Source of the DNA: Marinobacterium ramblicola
Lineage (GTDB): Bacteria; Pseudomonadota; Gammaproteobacteria; Pseudomonadales; Balneatricaceae
DNA length: 64,000 nucleotides
NCBI RefSeq assembly: GCF_019084545.1
Contig: NZ_JAHREP010000008.1
Location: forward strand, 62,001 to 126,000
Direction: 5' to 3'
The notes beneath the pieces were generated by a model that saw only the letters and a program-made list of their open reading frames with translations, made no database searches and was not told the origin of the DNA. Positions 55,354-64,000 of the stretch are shown piece after piece. Position numbers and translations under genes: made by a program. The first letter of the stretch is position 1. The number at the start of each line of letters is the position of its first letter.

Positions 55354-57785
55354 GACTGCTCTCCTTGAGGTTTTCGGTTGGCTTCCCCCTTCGAGGCGCG
55401 CCAATCGGCGATACGCACCAGGGTTTCCAGCCAGGCCAGTTGGAAGGGGCCCAGATCGGCCAGCAGTTTTTGCGTGCGCGCGGTCCAGGACGGCCCCATG
55501 GGACCATCCCCCAATCGCATCAGGTCAAGACGCAGGGTGGTCTCGGGCAGCGGTTGGCCCGCGACCAATGGCACCGGCGGCAGCAGGTCGCCAGACCAGA
55601 CGCCGCGTGCAAACAGGCGGTCGTCGCGGGGTTGGCTTTCCTTGGGCAGCGCGCGCAATCCCATGCGAACCTTGCCGTGGTGTGCAGCCATCAGGTAGGC
55701 GATCAGGTCCCGCCGGGCGTGGTCCGGATTGTGTTCAAGCCAGGCCAGCATCGAGGCTAGTTCGTGGCGAAAATGGGGCCGCAACGCTCCCCTCTCCTCC
55801 CCTTCGACCGGCTGCATGCGGTACTCTGGCTTGCCGCCTTGATCCGACTTGGCCCAGAGTTTACCGGGTTCCGGCACCCCGCCCCGGTGGGTCAGCATGT
55901 GCTGGAAGGCTTCGTGAGCCTTACCCCAATCGTGGAGCGACGCTGCCTTGATCACCGATTGGGCATCGCCATCCGCAAGCGCCAGTTCACGACATAGTTT
56001 CCGGGCTTCCGCTTCCGCATCCGCAAGGTGTTCGCCCAGTTCCACATAGCGGCCGATGTAGCAGAGATCGTCGCGCGTATAGCTTTCTTCTTCGAGGCAG
56101 AGGGCGCCAGCAATGTCTACCACCGGTCCCTTGGCTCCGGCGACGAAGCCCAGGGTTGGGGCATAACCGCCATCGGCGGCTTTCAGCAACAGAGTTTGGC
56201 CCGGCCGGACCCTGGACTTGTCCTGTTTCGACCATCGACCCGCGACCGTATCCCAAAACCAGGCATCGATCTTCTTGCTGAGATGGTCCTGTAACTGTCC
56301 TATCGCCACGGGGCAGAGCTCCTCGCGCAACGGCGGGGGTTGGTCTTCGGGGCTGTCCGTGAAATCACGCCAGAACACCAGGGACTGCGGAACTCCGGTA
56401 TCACGGATGTAGAGGGAGATGTCGATATCTTGGCCGGACAGGTCTGCATCCGTGTTGAAGAGTTCGATGAAGTCTCTTCTGCGCAGTACCAGTTCGACCG
56501 CCTGTCGGTCCCCTACCGATGGCAGTTGTCCTGGTCCGGCGGAGCCTCCGGCCTGAATGACGGCATCAACCTGTGTTCTCGCTTGGGAAAGGGGTTCAGG
56601 GGGATAGGGTGTCGCTTCGACGGCCTCGTCTATATTGATGCAAAACAACCGGGCATTATCGCACTCGCCATAGCGATTACAGCGCCCGAACCTTTGCACC
56701 AGGGAAGCCCAGGGCGCCAGTTCGGTAAAAAGGGTCGTACTGGTGATATCCACCCCGGCTTCGATCGCCTGAGTCGCGATAACGATGCGGTCCCGGCTGC
56801 GCTCACCGTTCTGGAGCTGTCGTTCGATATGCTGCCGCTCGGCCGGACGAAAGCGCGCATGCAACAGGAGTGTTCGCTCCGGGTCATGTTGTTTGACTAT
56901 GTGCTTATACAGCTCCTGCGCCCGCTCCACCCGGTTGAGAATCACCAGAGTCTGGGTATTGGGTCGGTGCTCGGCCATGATCTCGGCGGCCAGGGCAGAC
57001 AGGTAGTCTTTGGCCTTCTTCCTGGCGTTTCCGCTATTGAGATCGGTTCTCGCATACGCAAGCCGCTTTGCGCCGTTGACACGCTGACGAGCGACCGGAT
57101 GTGTCAGATCGTCCTCCGTAAGCGCCGCGACTTGCAGGGAGTCCAACTGCGGCTTCAGGTCGACCGTGCCCAGCCATTGTCGCCTCAACGTAGCGGATAC
57201 CCAGAGGCTGCGACTACCCTTGCCCAACGGAAAGGTTCGCCGGAAGGCTTCCAACTGAGCGCTGGAGGATAATGCCGGGCCCATGAGTTGGACCTCGTCA
57301 TAGACCCAGAGCGCATCGTTGTGCAAAAGGGCGAAGTGGATGGGCCATTGATAGCGACTCATGCCGTATCCGCGCATCAATGCTCGGGACAACAGCATGT
57401 CTTGGGTGCCAATCAGGATCGCCGGGCTTTCCGGGGACTCCGCCCAGGTCGCCTTGAGGATATCCTCGCTGCCACCCATCAGCAGGTGTACGCCGACCGT
57501 CTCGGCAAGACCGAGACGCGCAAGCCACGCGCGGATGTTGGCTTCCGTTTGTTCCACCAGAACGCGCATGGGCAGACACCAAACGAGCCGACGCGGCATG
57601 GATGGATCATTCAGCGCTGTCTTCCGATACAACCAAGCCAGCGTAACCGCGGCCGTTTTCCCCAACCCGGTAGGCACATTAAGCACGTCAGGCCAGTCTT
57701 CCGACGTGGCAAGGCGGGCCTGATAAGGCAATGGCTCCATGCTCGCATGGCCGTAGGCCTTTTTAAAAAAATCTGTAAAGTTCAT
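55350..57785 (-). CDS. cas3: CRISPR effector helicase-nuclease Cas3 with C-terminal HD domain (type I-G)
   Basis: This 811-residue protein starts at the ATG at 57785 (MNFTDFFKKAYGHASMEPLP) behind GAGG. It is a superfamily-2 helicase with Walker A PTGLGKTA (38-45), motif II DEVQ (163-166) in place of the common DEAH, ATQAIEAGVDI, and motif VI QRFGRCNR (364-371). The HD nuclease follows at the C-terminus: HDWGK with His618-Asp619, then HFRHELASM and AAHHGKVRMG. This reversed order (helicase first, HD last) marks type I-G. It unwinds and degrades the target strand opened by Cascade. It is first in the cas operon. Confidence 0.96.
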
Positions 57786-57807
57786 GTCAAGCAACCTCTT
57801 GAAGCTG

Positions 57808-57896
57808 CAATACACTCTTGCATTGGCTCGTTAGCTCTACTATCCACTTTCATACCTCCCCGCCAACCCTGTTCATTTCCACAGGTAAACTCAGTT
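57808..57896 (-). promoter_or_regulatory. cas operon promoter region with two dyads
   Basis: The 138-bp gap between the WYL regulator stop and cas3 holds two imperfect palindromes: CAATACA...TGCATTG (57808-57825) and AACTCAGTT within GTAAACTCAGTTGAC (57888-57896). Either could be the operator for the WYL protein. I could not fix -35/-10 boxes with confidence. Confidence 0.35.
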
Positions 57897-57923
57897 GACA
57901 GGTATCGCCTTATTTCCGGTACC

Positions 57924-58763
57924 TCAGCTGTTGAACATCCAAGGTTTAACCTCATCCAGATTGGCCAGTATCAGTTGCTGGGCTTCGGGACTGCCGTCGA
58001 TCATCTTGACGTTGACCTGCATCTCCTGGAGCAGGTACTGGGCAAGGGCTGCACGGGTTGTCAGGTGCAACTCACCGTTTTGCATACAGTAGTCATGAAT
58101 CAACGCTTCCTGTTTGACCTCACTGAGGCGCGGGTCGGGTTTGAGGATGAGAGTGACTTCGGTGTGCCAGGCGTGGTCATCAGCGCCGGTGTGATCGGAT
58201 CGATCAAGCAGGTCGGGCTCGCCACGAAAGCGACTGAGCACGAAGTCGCGGTATTCGCCGCTCTTTTCGCACCAGGCACGCAGGTGCCAGCGTAGACCGG
58301 TGTTGACGAAGGTGTGGGGGACGATGATGCGGCCGTCGCGGCTGGGGTTGCTGATCGATACATAGTCGACATCGACGCGCCGTTGTTGGCGTATTGCCTG
58401 GACCAAGGGGCGGATGACGCGGGGCGAGACGTTGCGTGGAGGATGTAGCAGTGCCGCATGAGGCAGGCGGCAGCTGGGGCTGTCCGGTGTGGCATGAGCG
58501 CTACGACCGGTCATCCAACCGAGATATTCGGCTACGTCGCCACTGATATAGAGAAGCTGGAACGATTCAACAGGCCTGAAGCCACGGGCGCTGGCGTCAT
58601 ACTCGAGATTGCCGGTCTCGTCCCGGTAATGCCCTATATCCTTGGTCGCCTGCTGGCGGCTGATACCGAAGAAGTGGCAAAGATGGGTACTGGAAACCCG
58701 GCCCTCCCAGTAGGCCAACAACTCGATGAGTCGATACCGGCGCAAGACTTCCGATGTTTGCAT
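57924..58763 (-). CDS. WYL-domain transcriptional regulator (CapW/BrxR-like) of the CRISPR locus
   Basis: This 279-residue protein has an N-terminal winged helix (about 8-60) with the marks of the defence-associated BrxR/CapW group: RYRLIELLAYWEGRVSSTHL and FGISRQQATKDIGHYRD. A WYL domain (about 115-195, RRVDVDYVSISNPSRDGR, LRWHLRAWCEKSGEYRDFVL) and a C-terminal WCX-like extension follow. Such proteins repress defence operons and are released by nucleic acid or nucleotide ligands sensed by WYL. It lies directly upstream of cas3 on the same strand, so it probably controls the operon. The literal W-Y-L triplet is not conserved. Confidence 0.88.
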   Translation of the reverse strand: MQTSEVLRRYRLIELLAYWEGRVSSTHLCHFFGISRQQATKDIGHYRDETGNLEYDASARGFRPVESFQLLYISGDVAEYLGWMTGRSAHATPDSPSCRLPHAALLHPPRNVSPRVIRPLVQAIRQQRRVDVDYVSISNPSRDGRIIVPHTFVNTGLRWHLRAWCEKSGEYRDFVLSRFRGEPDLLDRSDHTGADDHAWHTEVTLILKPDPRLSEVKQEALIHDYCMQNGELHLTTRAALAQYLLQEMQVNVKMIDGSPEAQQLILANLDEVKPWMFNS

Positions 58764-58865
58764 CCTTTTTTCCTTTCGGCAGGAGGGCTTGCTCCAGCCA
58801 GAGTCCTTTTCAGTATTGCCCCTATCCCACAGAAAGATATAACCATTTATCGCTTAAGGACACCC

Positions 58866-59363
58866 CTACCGAAGTTTATGGATCGCCCTTTCCAGCGCAT
58901 CCCGCTCTCGATCCGGATCCTCGATGCTTTCGATCAATCTTATCCTGTCGATATATTGCGCCGGCAGCTCCATTTCGTGCGCGCCAACCAGGACATGATT
59001 CAGGTACCAGGAGAAGGGTTTGATCAGCGGGTCGGTCTTCGTCGCCCAATAGGTGTGGGCTTCGATCAGCTCCCCTGCCGGTCCGACCACGACAACCTGC
59101 TTCTCGCCGTATCCGACACCCAGCCCCTCGACCCGGTCCAGAGCCGGTTTTTCCAGTGGGTCGATGTGATACAGGACACCGATCACCTGGTGCTCCTGCT
59201 TACCGCTGTAGAACGCATCGCACTTGCCGGAACCATCACCACCACGTTTATGAAAACGCAGGTCATGGGCTTCCAGCCGATAACGGCCGAGACGCCTGGC
59301 GCTCGGCACTCTCTCCCGCAACCGAGCAAGCGACATGTTGGATCCGTATGCGAAGTAATGCAT
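58866..59363 (-). CDS. Gamma-glutamylcyclotransferase-family (AIG2-like) protein
   Basis: This 165-residue protein begins MHYFAYGSNM, the substrate-binding loop of the GGCT/AIG2 fold. The catalytic Glu is probably in RVEGLGVGYGEK (about residue 79). These enzymes release 5-oxoproline from gamma-glutamyl amino acids or gamma-glutamylamines. It has its own GGGGG ribosome site. The position beside the CRISPR locus is probably incidental. Confidence 0.9.
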   Translation of the reverse strand: MHYFAYGSNMSLARLRERVPSARRLGRYRLEAHDLRFHKRGGDGSGKCDAFYSGKQEHQVIGVLYHIDPLEKPALDRVEGLGVGYGEKQVVVVGPAGELIEAHTYWATKTDPLIKPFSWYLNHVLVGAHEMELPAQYIDRIRLIESIEDPDRERDALERAIHKLR

Positions 59364-59469
59364 CTGTCCCCCCTCGGCAGTGCGTTGGTTAATGGCGACT
59401 CAATTCAAATAATAGCCATCTCATCTAACGCACTGTATGCAGATCGCTCATATGCTCAGGGTGACTGAG

Positions 59470-61485
59470 TTAAACCGCCAACGCATCCTCCGCCGCCACC
59501 CTGCTCTCCTCCAACCTATGGATAGTGGGTTCACTCTCCAGCGCCTTGATCGCCATCAGAATATTTTCCCGCCCCAATTCGCGGTATGCATCCAGATGGC
59601 GTTCGTCGAAGAACTGATTGGCGGTGCTGTCGTTCGGGAAGCCGGCATCGATATTGGAGAAGCAGGTCACTTGAGCCGATGAATGGGTTGTCAGTGCCGA
59701 CTTCACATACAGTAACCTCCCTGTATGTCCCGATCTGTAGCGGATAATTCCCAGTGCAAAGCAGCTCTGGTGCACTCCATCCTGAACCTCACGCAAGGCC
59801 TTGGTATCCAGGGCGATGTGGCAACCAAAATCGGCCTGGGAGCGCTGCAACAGCGAGCCCAGATCAGACAGCGTGTTCTGAGGATCGGCTCCGGCATCTG
59901 ACGCGATGATCAGCGGGCACTCTCGGCGCAGCAACTCGTAGACGCCAAGATTTTCAAAGTGGCCACCATCCGACAGATGCACGCTGCGGGCCGTTTCGTT
60001 CATCCCCTTGGCGAACAGCTCTTTGAAGATCAGCCAGAATGGCATATGGCTTTGGTGGAGACCCGCACGACGCGGGTGCTGAACCCAGAAGCCCAAGCGA
60101 AAATTCAGCATCGTCAATAGAATGCTTAACGCGCGATTGGCAGTCTTGGCAGTGTCGGGATCCACCGCCGCGCCACTGGTGGTTACGGCATCCCCCAAGC
60201 TCAAACGGCCACTTTGAAACGCCGCTGTATGGGCGAAACCGGTCGCTGGATTCCCACAATAGAGCGGAGTCAGAGCGAAACTATCACCCATTCGGGACCG
60301 AGCCAACGACCGATTGGAGTTGACCGTCGACAGGGTTGTATTGATCAGCGGCAGGGGTGCACCCTTATTCGGCTTGAGGTCGGCCAGCGGCATATCTTCA
60401 GCAACCGGCTTCCCGGTGTAAAAGAACGCCTGTACCAACTGAGCCAGGTAATAACTGTGGATCGACGTACGATTAACGCTGGCCAACGTCGCTAAACACA
60501 CGGCGAGCCCGAACCAGCTCCAGAATAGCGGATAGTCGGCAATGTGTAGATGGAACACCAGATGGTAGGAGAAAGCCGCCATACCATAGAGCAGAAGCGT
60601 CAGTCCAAACAGTGCCAGCTTAGGACTCATGCGAGCTTTAGCCATTGCCCATACCCCGGTAATGAGCGGTATCACATAATCCAGATGACTGCCGAGCCCC
60701 GCCAGTTGCTCCGAAGCGGCTAAAGACAACAGGCTGTCATCCAGTTGTGACACCATCGGCAGGCTACCGAGCAGCACCAGCGCAATTGTCAGCCCTATCA
60801 ACCGTCCCATAATCCCACGAACCGCAATCTGGTATCTGAGGCCACCGCCATGGCTTGCGCGCCACAGCGCCATAGTGGGCACGCTGATCAGGAAAAAAAT
60901 GAAACAGACCAACGCACCGAACAACATCAACAGATAACCGCTGTGACCATAAATCACGTCAGCCCCAGGCAGGTGCCAGTGTTTCGGCCAAGGCAGACGC
61001 GTGTGCGGCAAGCCCGCTACCCAGAGCCCGGCCAGCAAAATCGGCAATAACACAAACAGACTAAAGAGTGTCGACGCCAGCGTGCCCGCCACCAGAGTTG
61101 CGCTACTCGCGCCTTTACCCGCCAACATATAGCTTGCATGCGCCCGCAGCCAGTTGAGCACCGGCGCGCTGAACAGGTCGGCAACCCCTTGCCCCCGGTG
61201 CTTGAGCCACTGATAGCAACCCGCCATATAGCCGCCGCCGGATACAGAGGATAGATAATCAATTCTGTCGATCCAGCCGTTCTCCGACAACCCTTGCAAG
61301 ATGCCAAGCTGGAAACAGGCGGAGCGGATCCCTCCGCCGGAGAACGCAAGCCCTGTCACCGGCTGTTCTGGGTCGACTCCAGCTGCTCGGCGCCGATCTT
61401 CGATCCAGCGTAGCTCCTCGGCCTTGACCCGCTCAAAATCGTTGCTGTAGTTCGGATTGCTATAGCTCGGGTTGCCGTCGCTCAT
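59470..61485 (-). CDS. Patatin-like phospholipase with central membrane domain
   Basis: This 671-residue protein starts at the ATG at 61485 (AAGGAG upstream). The patatin oxyanion loop is SGGGIRS (about 49-55), the nucleophile Ser82 is in SSVSGGGY, and the Asp of the dyad is in LSDGGHFENLG near the C-terminal third. Between the two halves is a large insert with about six or seven transmembrane helices (about 140-370). The active site is therefore split by a membrane domain, a known but uncharacterised subfamily. It is a predicted serine lipid acyl hydrolase. It lies 17 nt after the dihaem cytochrome gene, in one operon. Confidence 0.88.
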   Translation of the reverse strand: MSDGNPSYSNPNYSNDFERVKAEELRWIEDRRRAAGVDPEQPVTGLAFSGGGIRSACFQLGILQGLSENGWIDRIDYLSSVSGGGYMAGCYQWLKHRGQGVADLFSAPVLNWLRAHASYMLAGKGASSATLVAGTLASTLFSLFVLLPILLAGLWVAGLPHTRLPWPKHWHLPGADVIYGHSGYLLMLFGALVCFIFFLISVPTMALWRASHGGGLRYQIAVRGIMGRLIGLTIALVLLGSLPMVSQLDDSLLSLAASEQLAGLGSHLDYVIPLITGVWAMAKARMSPKLALFGLTLLLYGMAAFSYHLVFHLHIADYPLFWSWFGLAVCLATLASVNRTSIHSYYLAQLVQAFFYTGKPVAEDMPLADLKPNKGAPLPLINTTLSTVNSNRSLARSRMGDSFALTPLYCGNPATGFAHTAAFQSGRLSLGDAVTTSGAAVDPDTAKTANRALSILLTMLNFRLGFWVQHPRRAGLHQSHMPFWLIFKELFAKGMNETARSVHLSDGGHFENLGVYELLRRECPLIIASDAGADPQNTLSDLGSLLQRSQADFGCHIALDTKALREVQDGVHQSCFALGIIRYRSGHTGRLLYVKSALTTHSSAQVTCFSNIDAGFPNDSTANQFFDERHLDAYRELGRENILMAIKALESEPTIHRLEESRVAAEDALAV

Positions 61486-61502
61486 TGCGCTCTCCTTGTT
61501 CA

Positions 61503-63755
61503 TTACGGCTGATCCAGACAAGCGGGCGCTCCCCGGTATCGGTAGCCCGGCGGGTTATCGCGGTGGATCTTCAGATACTCCAACAGTGCGAAACGCTGTT
61601 CATCCGAGAGTTCCGGCCCGATCACGCCGGAGGGCAGCGGGTTGGCACTCGGGTCATTCCGGTACGCCTGCCACTGCCGAGGCGATGCCGCGAAGCTGTG
61701 GCCCGTGTTGTGGTTGCCGGTCAGCGCGGTGTTGAACCAGAATCCGTCGAACTCACCGCCAGGCGGCTGGCTGGTGACATAGCCCAGATGCACAGGATCG
61801 TAATCGCGGGGGCCGACAAAGAAGGTTGTGTCGCGTTCGGCGGCGGGCAGCAGCATCTGGTAGATACTCGGTACCGAGCCGTTGTGCAGGAACGGCGGCG
61901 TAGCCCAGACACCGGCCAACGGGCGTGGTTTATAGCCAAGGATCTGCTGCGGCAGATCCAGTGCGCCGAATCCCTCCAGACAGGACTGCTGCGCCTCGGT
62001 CAGGTTGTTGTCCTCGTAATAGCGCTGCTTCAACAGCAAGCCGATCAGATTCAAGCCAAGCCCTTCGCTGATGTTGGCCGGGTCGATCGAAGCCAGCAGC
62101 TTGGTATAGGCTTGCTGGGCGTGGTCCATGTCGTACCAGAGTGCGTTGACCTGGCACTGGGTATCGCAGCTCAGCTGGGGATAGGCATCATACGCGGCTG
62201 AAAGCTGCGTATCCGGCTTCAAGCCTAAGTAGTTCAGCGCCTGCTTGATCCTGGTTTCAGGAGAGGGCTCGAAACCCTGCTCAGCCAACTGATCCGGCGG
62301 TGGGAACTCATCTGCCAATGCAGTAAAGGCAACGCGTGCCTCTTCGCTCAAGCTCTGATCTATCGACAGCTCCTGCAGACGCATCAGCATGTCACGGGCC
62401 AGTTTCTTTTGCAGCAGCGGATCGATCAGCTCCTTTACCTGGGCCTTGGTAATACCGGTGGCGGAGAGGTCATAGGTACGGTTCAGGAAGCTCTGCGCCT
62501 CGGTGGGATCGGTACCGACATGATCGATACCGATCACCTCGATCAGCCAGTGATCCTCGGGACCGACCTTGAGTGGAGCCTCCGCCATTTGACGGGCACG
62601 GCTCGACCTGTGCGGTCCGTGACACTCGACGCAGTGGTTCTGGAACAGCTGCTCTCCTTGCGCTGCTCTGGTCCGGTCGATCCTGCCGAAGATATCCTCC
62701 GGCCAGTTCGGCGGCGGCAGCTGCTGCAGGGCGCGCTCGATCTTCTCCAGCCCCGGTATGTTCACCGAGGTACGGAAGCGCTGATCGGCGGGCAGAGGTG
62801 CGCCTTCCGCATTAATCAGCTGGATATCGGCGCCCACCCCAAGCGCCTCGCCCACGTTCCTCGCCAGCGGCTGTGCCACCGAGCCGTTGTACTGCACCCA
62901 GTTGAACTTCCACATGTTCCACAGGTAGGGGTAGCTCACCGGGGCCGACGATCTTTGCAGGTTGGCATCGGTCAGGTGCTCACCGAACAGGGTGTTGGCA
63001 ATCCGGCCCAAGGCATCGGTACGGCCAAACCCTTCGCGGGTTGGGTAGAGGTGTGCCAGCGGATTGTTCTGCCGGATATTGAGGAAGGCTTCCAGGGTAT
63101 CGCCCAGCTGCCGGTGCAGTTTCACCTTACTGCCGCCGTCGGCCAGTACCCGGTCGGCAAAGCGGTTGAACTTGAGCGGGTTGGCCCAGGTTTCCGCCAG
63201 CGCACTGATCAACATCGGGCCGAAGCTGCCACGCTGCAGATCGGTAAAGGCGTGCATCGCCTGACCGCCATCGATACGCAGTCCGAAACGCTTGCCCTCC
63301 TTGTTGTAGTGCAGCTCACCGGTATGACAGGCGGCACAGCTGATATCCAGCAGCTCTTCTCCCAGTGATGCGGAGTAACGCTTGGCGAAACCGACCGGCA
63401 GGTCATCCGGGTGGCTGGGATCATCCAAGAACTTGAAGCGGAGCAGGAACCGGGGGTCGGCAAAACGCTCCGTCGATAGCGGCTGCTCCAGATTGAGGAA
63501 CCAGTTGTAACGCACGGCGGCATCACCGGCCCCCTGCGGCAGCGAGGTGCCCTGAGGGGTATGGTAGTAAGCCTCGCGCGAGGCGGCTTTCCAGCCCGAG
63601 TTCAGGTAACGATACTCATCCACCTGTTCGAATCCCGGCACCCTCTCCTTGGAGGAGTTGACGAAGAAAGCGAAGATACCGACCGCCGCCAGTAGCAGCA
63701 GTAGAGCCAGTACCAACAGCCGCCAGATCAGGCGCGACGCGATTCCCTTGCTCAT
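61503..63755 (-). CDS. Large membrane-anchored dihaem cytochrome c (cytochrome c peroxidase / RoxA-like)
   Basis: This 750-residue protein has an N-terminal membrane anchor (about 10-31). The rest is periplasmic, with two c-type haem sites, CAACH (140-144) and CVECH (375-379). Segments around LRIDGGQAMHAF, PLAGVWATPPFLHNGSVPSIYQML and WFNTALTGNHNTGHSF match the dihaem peroxidase / MauG / rubber-oxygenase (RoxA-LatA) superfamily; the PPFLHNGS...L segment is shared across that group. It is much longer than CcpA-type peroxidases (about 330) and nearer RoxA-like proteins (about 680). It may oxidise a hydrophobic substrate at the membrane. It is first gene of a pair with the patatin. Confidence 0.87.
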   Translation of the reverse strand: MSKGIASRLIWRLLVLALLLLLAAVGIFAFFVNSSKERVPGFEQVDEYRYLNSGWKAASREAYYHTPQGTSLPQGAGDAAVRYNWFLNLEQPLSTERFADPRFLLRFKFLDDPSHPDDLPVGFAKRYSASLGEELLDISCAACHTGELHYNKEGKRFGLRIDGGQAMHAFTDLQRGSFGPMLISALAETWANPLKFNRFADRVLADGGSKVKLHRQLGDTLEAFLNIRQNNPLAHLYPTREGFGRTDALGRIANTLFGEHLTDANLQRSSAPVSYPYLWNMWKFNWVQYNGSVAQPLARNVGEALGVGADIQLINAEGAPLPADQRFRTSVNIPGLEKIERALQQLPPPNWPEDIFGRIDRTRAAQGEQLFQNHCVECHGPHRSSRARQMAEAPLKVGPEDHWLIEVIGIDHVGTDPTEAQSFLNRTYDLSATGITKAQVKELIDPLLQKKLARDMLMRLQELSIDQSLSEEARVAFTALADEFPPPDQLAEQGFEPSPETRIKQALNYLGLKPDTQLSAAYDAYPQLSCDTQCQVNALWYDMDHAQQAYTKLLASIDPANISEGLGLNLIGLLLKQRYYEDNNLTEAQQSCLEGFGALDLPQQILGYKPRPLAGVWATPPFLHNGSVPSIYQMLLPAAERDTTFFVGPRDYDPVHLGYVTSQPPGGEFDGFWFNTALTGNHNTGHSFAASPRQWQAYRNDPSANPLPSGVIGPELSDEQRFALLEYLKIHRDNPPGYRYRGAPACLDQP

Positions 63756-63922
63756 GGTGACGCCCTTCTCACTCGGAGCTCCTTGGTTTTTATTGTGATT
63801 GGACGCTTACTGCACTTGAAGACCGAATAAGAACAAGCGTTTGAGATCTGTTTTTTTAACATACAGAGGCAGAAAAACCACGCCATTTTTAACTAGTTAG
63901 CGGATTTTCTGGTGTGGAAGCG

Positions 63923-63945
63923 CGGTAACGGCCATACCGTTACCG
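63923..63945. repeat. Perfect 9-bp inverted repeat near the window end
   Basis: CGGTAACGG-CCATA-CCGTTACCG forms a hairpin without a T-run, in a gene-free 245-bp tail upstream of the dihaem cytochrome gene. It could be an operator or part of a feature cut off by the window edge. Confidence 0.5.
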
Positions 63946-64000
63946 GCGATGCTGCGCTCAACTCTATCTTTGTCGCCGTGTCAGCGCTGAGACGCCAACA

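Overview
The window reads as a chromosome segment of a Gram-negative gammaproteobacterium of moderately high GC. The evidence is a complete type II secretion system (T2SS) with the accessory GspA/GspB pair, ZapE, a TrpI-like regulator divergent from trpBA, a GEMM c-di-GMP riboswitch, and lipoprotein and c-type cytochrome signals. I cannot name a genus from the sequence alone. No transposase, integrase, tRNA or rRNA gene was found.

Region 1 (1-26.1 kb) is a secretion block. It starts with a truncated SDR gene, a cold-shock gene and a small motility-like protein. Next come gspBA (minus strand), a VpsR-like sigma-54 activator, and a GEMM-I riboswitch in front of a secreted zinc metalloprotease. 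Two very large paralogous secreted repeat proteins follow, then the T2SS operon transcribed leftward as gspE-F-G-H-I-J-K-L-M-(C/N-like)-D. The putative cargo genes lie between the two parts of the machinery. A c-di-GMP riboswitch and a VpsR-type regulator in the same block suggest, by inference, c-di-GMP control of secretion.

Region 2 (26.2-45.3 kb) is mostly housekeeping and metabolism: phosphoesterase, lipid-kinase-like protein, ZapE, PqiA-like membrane protein, a cytochrome c lipoprotein, TauE/SafE permease, GST, TetR, EamA transporter, a dCACHE chemoreceptor, trpI-like/trpBA, an Ap4A phosphorylase-like protein and pirin. Embedded in it (30.3-34.6 kb) is a compact minus-strand operon: thermostable-hemolysin-family protein, AMP-dependent ligase, haem-oxygenase-fold diiron protein, SDR and exported TPR protein. 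It looks like an uncharacterised biosynthetic pathway and is the best candidate here for an undescribed system.

Region 3 (45.3-58.8 kb) is a complete type I-G (formerly I-U) CRISPR-Cas locus. It comprises a WYL regulator, cas3 with C-terminal HD, csx17 (cas8), csb1 (cas7), csb2 (cas5-cas6), a cas4-cas1 fusion, cas2, a leader, and an array of 44 uniform 36-nt repeats plus one degenerate terminal repeat (44 spacers). Everything is on the minus strand.

Region 4 (58.8-63.8 kb) holds a gamma-glutamylcyclotransferase-like gene and a two-gene unit pairing a large dihaem cytochrome with a multi-membrane-span patatin-like lipase.
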